Shown in pieces: positions 6,747 to 8,820 of a stretch of DNA of 8,820 bases. This DNA comes from Candidatus Falkowiibacteriota bacterium. GTDB lineage: Bacteria; Patescibacteria; ABY1; BM507; UBA12075. The position numbers and the translations under genes are program-made. The stretch spans positions 1 to 8,820 of the forward strand of contig DAOVXE010000022.1 of the NCBI GenBank assembly GCA_030636285.1, written 5' to 3'. The notes beneath the pieces were generated by a model that saw only the letters and a program-made list of their open reading frames with translations, did no database searches and was not told where the DNA came from. How positions within the stretch are numbered: position 1 is the stretch's first letter; each line of letters starts with the position of its first letter.

Positions 6747-6774
6747 CTTTATATTTTCTTTATATTTTCTTTAT
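6747..6774. repeat. 11-bp A/T-rich tandem repeat
   Basis: CTTTATATTTT occurs at 6747-6757 and 6758-6768, and CTTTAT of a third copy follows at 6769-6774. The unit is about one helical turn, so the copies would present the same face of the DNA. It lies in non-coding sequence between a terminator and the next promoter. It could be a protein-binding site or simple slippage. Confidence 0.7.
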
Positions 6775-6794
6775 CAATATTTTATTTTTAAAAC

Positions 6795-6822
6795 TTGACT
6801 TATATTGAGATGACGTTATTAT
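6795..6822 (+). promoter_or_regulatory. Second plus-strand sigma-70 promoter
   Basis: TTGACT (6795-6800), 16-bp spacer, TATTAT (6817-6822); each hexamer differs from consensus at one base. Initiation near 6829 would fall inside the first arm of the hairpin at 6823-6841. The transcript would run into the hairpin at 6862-6887 or read on toward the small ORF at 6997. Confidence 0.5.
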
Positions 6823-6844
6823 ACACCCCCAGCAAGGGTGTTTT
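6823..6844 (+). terminator. Weak terminator-like hairpin
   Basis: ACACCC (6823-6828) pairs with GGGTGT (6836-6841) around a 7-nt loop, then TTT and A/T-rich sequence. Its 5' arm overlaps the expected start site of the promoter at 6795, so it would only work on transcripts from further upstream. Confidence 0.4.
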
Positions 6845-6861
6845 AATATATTTAAAAATCA

Positions 6862-6887
6862 AAAAGACGGCTAACAGTCCGTCTTTT
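6862..6887. terminator. Bidirectional intrinsic terminator
   Basis: AAAAGACGG (6862-6870) pairs perfectly with CCGTCTTTT (6879-6887) around the 8-nt loop CTAACAGT. Both ends give a T-run after a G/C-rich stem core, so it can terminate in either direction. It lies between the promoter at 6795 and the small ORF at 6997. Confidence 0.7.
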
Positions 6888-6891
6888 CTAG

Positions 6892-6924
6892 CTCAAATAA
6901 AGGAAATGCAGTCCTTTGCTTGAG
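6892..6924. other. Stem-loop directly after the bidirectional terminator
   Basis: CTCAA (6892-6896) and AAAGGA (6899-6904) pair with TCCTTT (6912-6917) and TTGAG (6920-6924), giving 11 pairs with a 2x2 internal loop and a 7-nt apical loop. There is no T-run after it, so it is not a terminator on the plus strand. It could be a regulatory RNA structure or a DNA-level dyad. Confidence 0.5.
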
Positions 6925-6996
6925 TTGAGTTAATTTTAGCATGGGTAGGTCTAATTATACAATAGGTATGATTTTCTTATTCAGCTAACAGATGCG

Positions 6997-7212
6997 ATGA
7001 ACAAATCAAACCACAAAGCTGTGGGCAGGTATTGCTATGGCGGAAAAATTTACGCCGGGCAGTGCGCTCATTGCGGAGGCGAACATCATTTTACAATTGA
7101 GCAGGTACAGGAGTTGGTAAACAATAGTTATATCCGACCCCAAACAAAATTGCAACAAACAATGAAAGGTCGCGTTGCAGTTCTGCAAAAGGCATTCAGC
7201 CTATTTTTGTAA
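6997..7212 (+). CDS. 71-residue small protein with a CxxCGG knuckle
   Basis: Tentative gene. The product has C13 and then C23-x-x-C26-G-G followed by H30/H31, possible ligands for one zinc ion. The GQCAHCGG knuckle resembles GKCAQCGG in the 95-residue protein at 4273-4560. The C-terminal third (KLQQTMKGRVAVLQKAFSLFL) is basic and helical. An overlapping ATG at 6992 reads only two codons before a stop, so 6997 is the usable start; no ribosome site is visible. Its stop abuts a terminator hairpin, the normal geometry for a gene end, and the recombinase gene begins 30 bp later. It might be a real small regulator of the recombinase or a translated leader. An out-of-frame relic is also possible. 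Confidence 0.45.
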   Translation: MNKSNHKAVGRYCYGGKIYAGQCAHCGGEHHFTIEQVQELVNNSYIRPQTKLQQTMKGRVAVLQKAFSLFL

Positions 7213-7236
7213 GCCCTGATCAAACAGGGCGTTTTT
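7213..7236 (+). terminator. Intrinsic terminator just before the recombinase gene
   Basis: GCCCTG (7213-7218) pairs with CAGGGC (7225-7230) around a 6-nt loop, then G and five T. It starts on the base after the stop of the small ORF and ends 6 bp before the recombinase ATG, so the recombinase needs readthrough or a start inside the hairpin region for expression. Confidence 0.75.
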
Positions 7237-7242
7237 AGTTTT

Positions 7243-8151
7243 ATGAAATTATCAGAAGCAGGACTTATTTTTTTTAAATGGTGCGAGCTAGAAAAAGATT
7301 ATTCCAAAAAAACAGTGTGCAATTATGAGCATCATTTCAGGCATTTTTTTGAATGGGCTGGAGACATCAATTTAAAAGAGATTGATGATGAGTTTATTTT
7401 GAAGTATAAGAGCTATTTGCTTGATACGAATAATGCTTATCAGAAAAATAAGAAAATAAAAAAGTCGACAGTGGGAGAAAAGATGAAAATAATCCGTAAT
7501 TTTCTTTTGTGCATGGATCTTAAAGAAATAAAAACATTACATCCATCTCGAGTGCCAAAAGGCGTAAGAGCGGATGACAGAATTGTGTTTTTTACTCAGG
7601 GAGAATTTAAAAAAATGATTGCAACAATTAATACTGCCAATATTGAAGGTAAGAGGAATAGGGCAATACTTGAAGTTCTTTTTGCTACAGGCATGAGACT
7701 GGAAGAAACTATCAAACTAAATAAGGACATAAATGTTGATTGCGGAGAGGTGGTTGTTCAGGGTAAATTTGATAAAATTAGGACAGTGTATCTTAACAAG
7801 AGAGCAATGTATTGGATTAAAGAATATCTCAAAACCAGAGATGATAATTATCCGGCGCTTTTCACATTTGTAAGAAAAAGAAATGAATGGACTGAAATTA
7901 ATAAAGGCAGAATCGGAAAACGGTCATTGCAGGAAGTAGTCAAGAAATATGTGAAATTGGCAGGGCTTAGAAGCGATATTTCAACTCATAGTTTCAGGCA
8001 TTCATTTGCCACGCACATGTTGAAACAAGGAGCTGATCTTCGGGCGCTTCAGATGTTCTTGGGTCACAGCGATCTTAGAAGTACTCAGGTTTATACTCAC
8101 TATGTGAACCCGGAGCTAAAAGAAATCCACGGCAGGCTAATGAATTTTTAG
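7243..8151 (+). CDS. Tyrosine recombinase / Xer-type integrase
   Basis: A 302-residue protein, the usual size for XerC/XerD-type enzymes. An N-terminal SAM-like core-binding domain spans about 1-95 (FFKWCELEKDYSKKTVCNYEHH ...), and the catalytic domain follows. All active-site residues are present: R152 in ATGMRLEE, K175 in the beta-hairpin QGKFDKIR, H249-S-F-R252 in STHSFRHSFATH, H275 in LGHSDLRST and the nucleophile Y284 in QVYTHY. It should cut and rejoin DNA through a 3'-phosphotyrosine. Whether it is the chromosome-dimer resolvase or the integrase of a mobile element cannot be told from sequence; the accessory setting favours the latter. The start at 7243 is set by the terminator that ends 6 bp upstream. 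There is no Shine-Dalgarno. A strong stem-loop overlaps its stop codon. Confidence 0.95.
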   Translation: MKLSEAGLIFFKWCELEKDYSKKTVCNYEHHFRHFFEWAGDINLKEIDDEFILKYKSYLLDTNNAYQKNKKIKKSTVGEKMKIIRNFLLCMDLKEIKTLHPSRVPKGVRADDRIVFFTQGEFKKMIATINTANIEGKRNRAILEVLFATGMRLEETIKLNKDINVDCGEVVVQGKFDKIRTVYLNKRAMYWIKEYLKTRDDNYPALFTFVRKRNEWTEINKGRIGKRSLQEVVKKYVKLAGLRSDISTHSFRHSFATHMLKQGADLRALQMFLGHSDLRSTQVYTHYVNPELKEIHGRLMNF

Positions 8152-8158
8152 CCTGCCG
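8130..8158. repeat. 11-bp inverted repeat across the recombinase stop codon
   Basis: CGGCAGGCTAA (8130-8140) and TTAGCCTGCCG (8148-8158) pair perfectly around a 7-nt loop; the TAG stop lies inside the second arm. What follows is A-rich rather than T-rich on the plus strand, so it is not a standard intrinsic terminator. It could protect the 3' end of the mRNA or serve as a DNA-level recognition structure. Confidence 0.75.
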
Positions 8159-8172
8159 GCAAAATTAAATCC

Positions 8173-8200
8173 TTGCATTATCCCACCGTTATGGTATAGT
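8173..8200 (+). promoter_or_regulatory. Sigma-70 promoter with extended -10 downstream of the recombinase
   Basis: TTGCAT (8173-8178), 16-bp spacer, TATAGT (8195-8200) preceded by TGG (TGn). The -10 and the bases after it are nearly the same as in the promoter of the AlbA_2 gene. No ATG-initiated gene follows before the terminator at 8371. Confidence 0.6.
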
Positions 8201-8206
8201 AATAGT

Positions 8207-8396
8207 AGATTTACAATAGAATAAGTAAAAAAATAGTATTTTTTAGCAAGAACGGAGAATAATCCATACATCCGGCATTTATTCGGAAAAAGATGATGTA
8301 AGTGGTAAAATCGTTAAATTTTATTTATCAAATTTTATTAGTTTAATAATTTTTTTAATAAGATAAGTTTAAAGGCGGTTAAAATAACCGTCTTTT
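8207..8396 (+). ncRNA. Candidate ~190-nt transcript without an ATG-initiated ORF
   Basis: This is bounded by the promoter at 8173-8200 and the terminator at 8371-8396. It contains an A/U hairpin near 8226-8245. A frame open from 8247 to a TAA at 8364-8366 has a GGAG at 8254-8257 but no ATG, GTG or TTG start placed to use it. It may be a non-coding RNA, or the decayed end of a small gene, or the left end of the transposon that follows. I recognise no RNA family. Confidence 0.3.
8371..8396 (+). terminator. Intrinsic terminator ~100 bp before the transposase
   Basis: AAAGGCGGTT (8371-8380) pairs with AACCGTCTTT (8386-8395), with one G-U pair and a 5-nt loop, running into further T. In IS200-type elements a terminator-forming inverted repeat near the left end shields the transposase from outside transcription; this hairpin is placed to do that. 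Confidence 0.8.
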
Positions 8397-8437
8397 TGTA
8401 TCCTTGTTTAATATATTTAATATGACCATTAAAGATA

Positions 8438-8465
8438 TTGATATTATTTTGTATTGTAATATACT
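8438..8465 (+). promoter_or_regulatory. Promoter of the Y1 transposase gene
   Basis: TTGATA (8438-8443), 16-bp spacer, TATACT (8460-8465); each hexamer differs from consensus at one base. Transcription would start near 8472, leaving a leader of about 26 nt before the ATG at 8498. Confidence 0.55.
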
Positions 8466-8497
8466 GTTAGTATGCAATAAAAAATATTAAATAAAAT

Positions 8498-8820
8498 ATG
8501 CCGCACATATATTACGAATTATATTACCATATAATTTGGAGTACAAAGAAAAGAGAAGATTTAATAAATGATAATATTGATAAGCTTTTAAAGAAAAAGA
8601 TATTACAAAAGATTGAGGAACTTGGCGGTAAATTATTGGAATTTAATTCCCATGTAGACCATTGTCATTTATTAACGACTATTCCTCCGCATAAAATTAA
8701 TATCTCAGATTTTATCGGTCAAATTAAGGGATTTAGCGCTTATGAAATTAACAGGATTAAAGGCGAACAATATTTAAAATGGCAGCAGGGTTATGGAATT
8801 TTGTCTTTAAGTAAAAGCGG
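8498..8820 (+). CDS. IS200-like Y1 (HUH) transposase, 3' end outside the window
   Basis: The first 107 codons of a single-strand DNA transposase (Transposase_17 / Y1_Tnp family). YYHIIWSTKKREDLI (9-23) is the typical first strand. The metal-binding HUH motif is H55-C-H57 in VDHCHLL, followed by IPPHKINISDFIGQIKGFSA (62-81). WQQGYGILSLSKS (95-107) corresponds to the WQxGYGAFSVSxS block seen in the IS200-like and REP-associated group. The catalytic tyrosine (usually in a YIxxQxxHH segment) would lie past the window edge, so activity cannot be judged. It has its own promoter and an upstream terminator. Whether the full element, with subterminal hairpins, or only a domesticated REP-type gene is present cannot be seen. 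Confidence 0.92.
   Translation, partial: MPHIYYELYYHIIWSTKKREDLINDNIDKLLKKKILQKIEELGGKLLEFNSHVDHCHLLTTIPPHKINISDFIGQIKGFSAYEINRIKGEQYLKWQQGYGILSLSKS

Larger units (their letters stand above)
6545..6996. other. 450-bp non-coding regulatory stretch between RadC-like gene and small ORF
   Basis: No gene-sized ORF is convincing on either strand. The stretch holds the minus-strand -10 of the RadC-like gene, two plus-strand sigma-70 promoters (6615 and 6795), an intrinsic terminator (6703), three more stem-loops (6823, 6862, 6892) and an 11-bp tandem repeat (6747). A 48-codon frame from 6662 runs through the terminator and is best disregarded. Confidence 0.6.

Noticed and set aside
6662..6810. A 48-codon frame starting with ATG just downstream of the strong promoter.
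   Set aside because: It reads straight through the terminator hairpin and T-run into low-complexity A/T sequence, so it is most likely chance; at most its first codons are translated as a leader.
6862..6930. Integron attC site, suggested by hairpins, a GTTGAGT match to GTTRRRY and a nearby tyrosine recombinase.
   Set aside because: No matching RYYYAAC box is found in the right place, and the recombinase has the length and motifs of a Xer-type enzyme without the extra IntI segment visible.
6870..6991. Repeat of GCTAACAG at 6870-6877 and 6984-6991.
   Set aside because: Eight bases repeated within this much A/T-rich sequence is not beyond chance, and no longer flanking identity supports it as an attachment site.
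8422..8490. 22-codon ATG frame just upstream of the transposase.
   Set aside because: It overlaps the transposase promoter and has no ribosome site or protein-like composition.
1..8820. tRNA, rRNA and CRISPR arrays.
   Set aside because: No T-arm-like GGTTCGAATCC sequence, no rRNA-like stretch and no regularly spaced repeats were seen; the two tandem repeats found have no spacers.

Overview
The window is AT-rich, with tightly packed small genes. Every protein start is ATG preceded by A/T-rich sequence with almost no Shine-Dalgarno, while the promoters are of the ordinary sigma-70 type (TTGACA/TATAAT-like, often with a TGn extended -10). Many products are short and unrecognised. Together with the families that can be recognised (an AlbA_2/GHKL regulator, a short RadC-like JAB protein, a Xer-type recombinase and a Y1 transposase), this fits an accessory region of a bacterium of the Patescibacteria (CPR) type. 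That assignment is an inference from style, not from a marker gene. TGA is used as a stop, and no gene needs TGA to be read as glycine.

Left part (1-3522): the 3' portion of a large uncharacterised protein combines a four-cysteine zinc ribbon with a PD-(D/E)xK nuclease-like signature and is plausibly a defence or DNA-processing enzyme. It is followed by two overlapping genes for membrane proteins. The first is a small four-helix protein; the second has five membrane helices joined to a large helical soluble domain whose base composition differs from its membrane part.

Middle (3595-6532): three small genes run in one direction. They encode a 74-residue protein, a 137-residue protein that I think belongs to a conserved but uncharacterised family, and a 95-residue cysteine-rich protein. 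After them a good promoter drives a 470-residue AlbA_2 + GHKL ATPase + winged-helix regulator. This converges, with a 13-bp gap, on a short RadC-like JAB protein on the minus strand. A perfect 13-bp terminator-like hairpin lies inside the coding sequence of the JAB protein.

Right part (6545-8820): a 450-bp non-coding stretch holds two plus-strand promoters, an intrinsic terminator, three further stem-loops and an 11-bp tandem repeat. It leads to a small cysteine-bearing ORF whose stop codon abuts a terminator, and then to a complete tyrosine recombinase. An 11-bp stem-loop overlaps the recombinase stop codon. Next comes a promoter-terminator unit with no ATG-initiated gene, and finally the 5' part of an IS200-like Y1 (HUH) transposase that runs off the window.

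The best candidates for something undescribed are the nuclease-like protein with its neighbouring membrane pair, the hairpin inside the RadC-like gene, and the promoter-terminator units without protein genes beside the recombinase and transposase.
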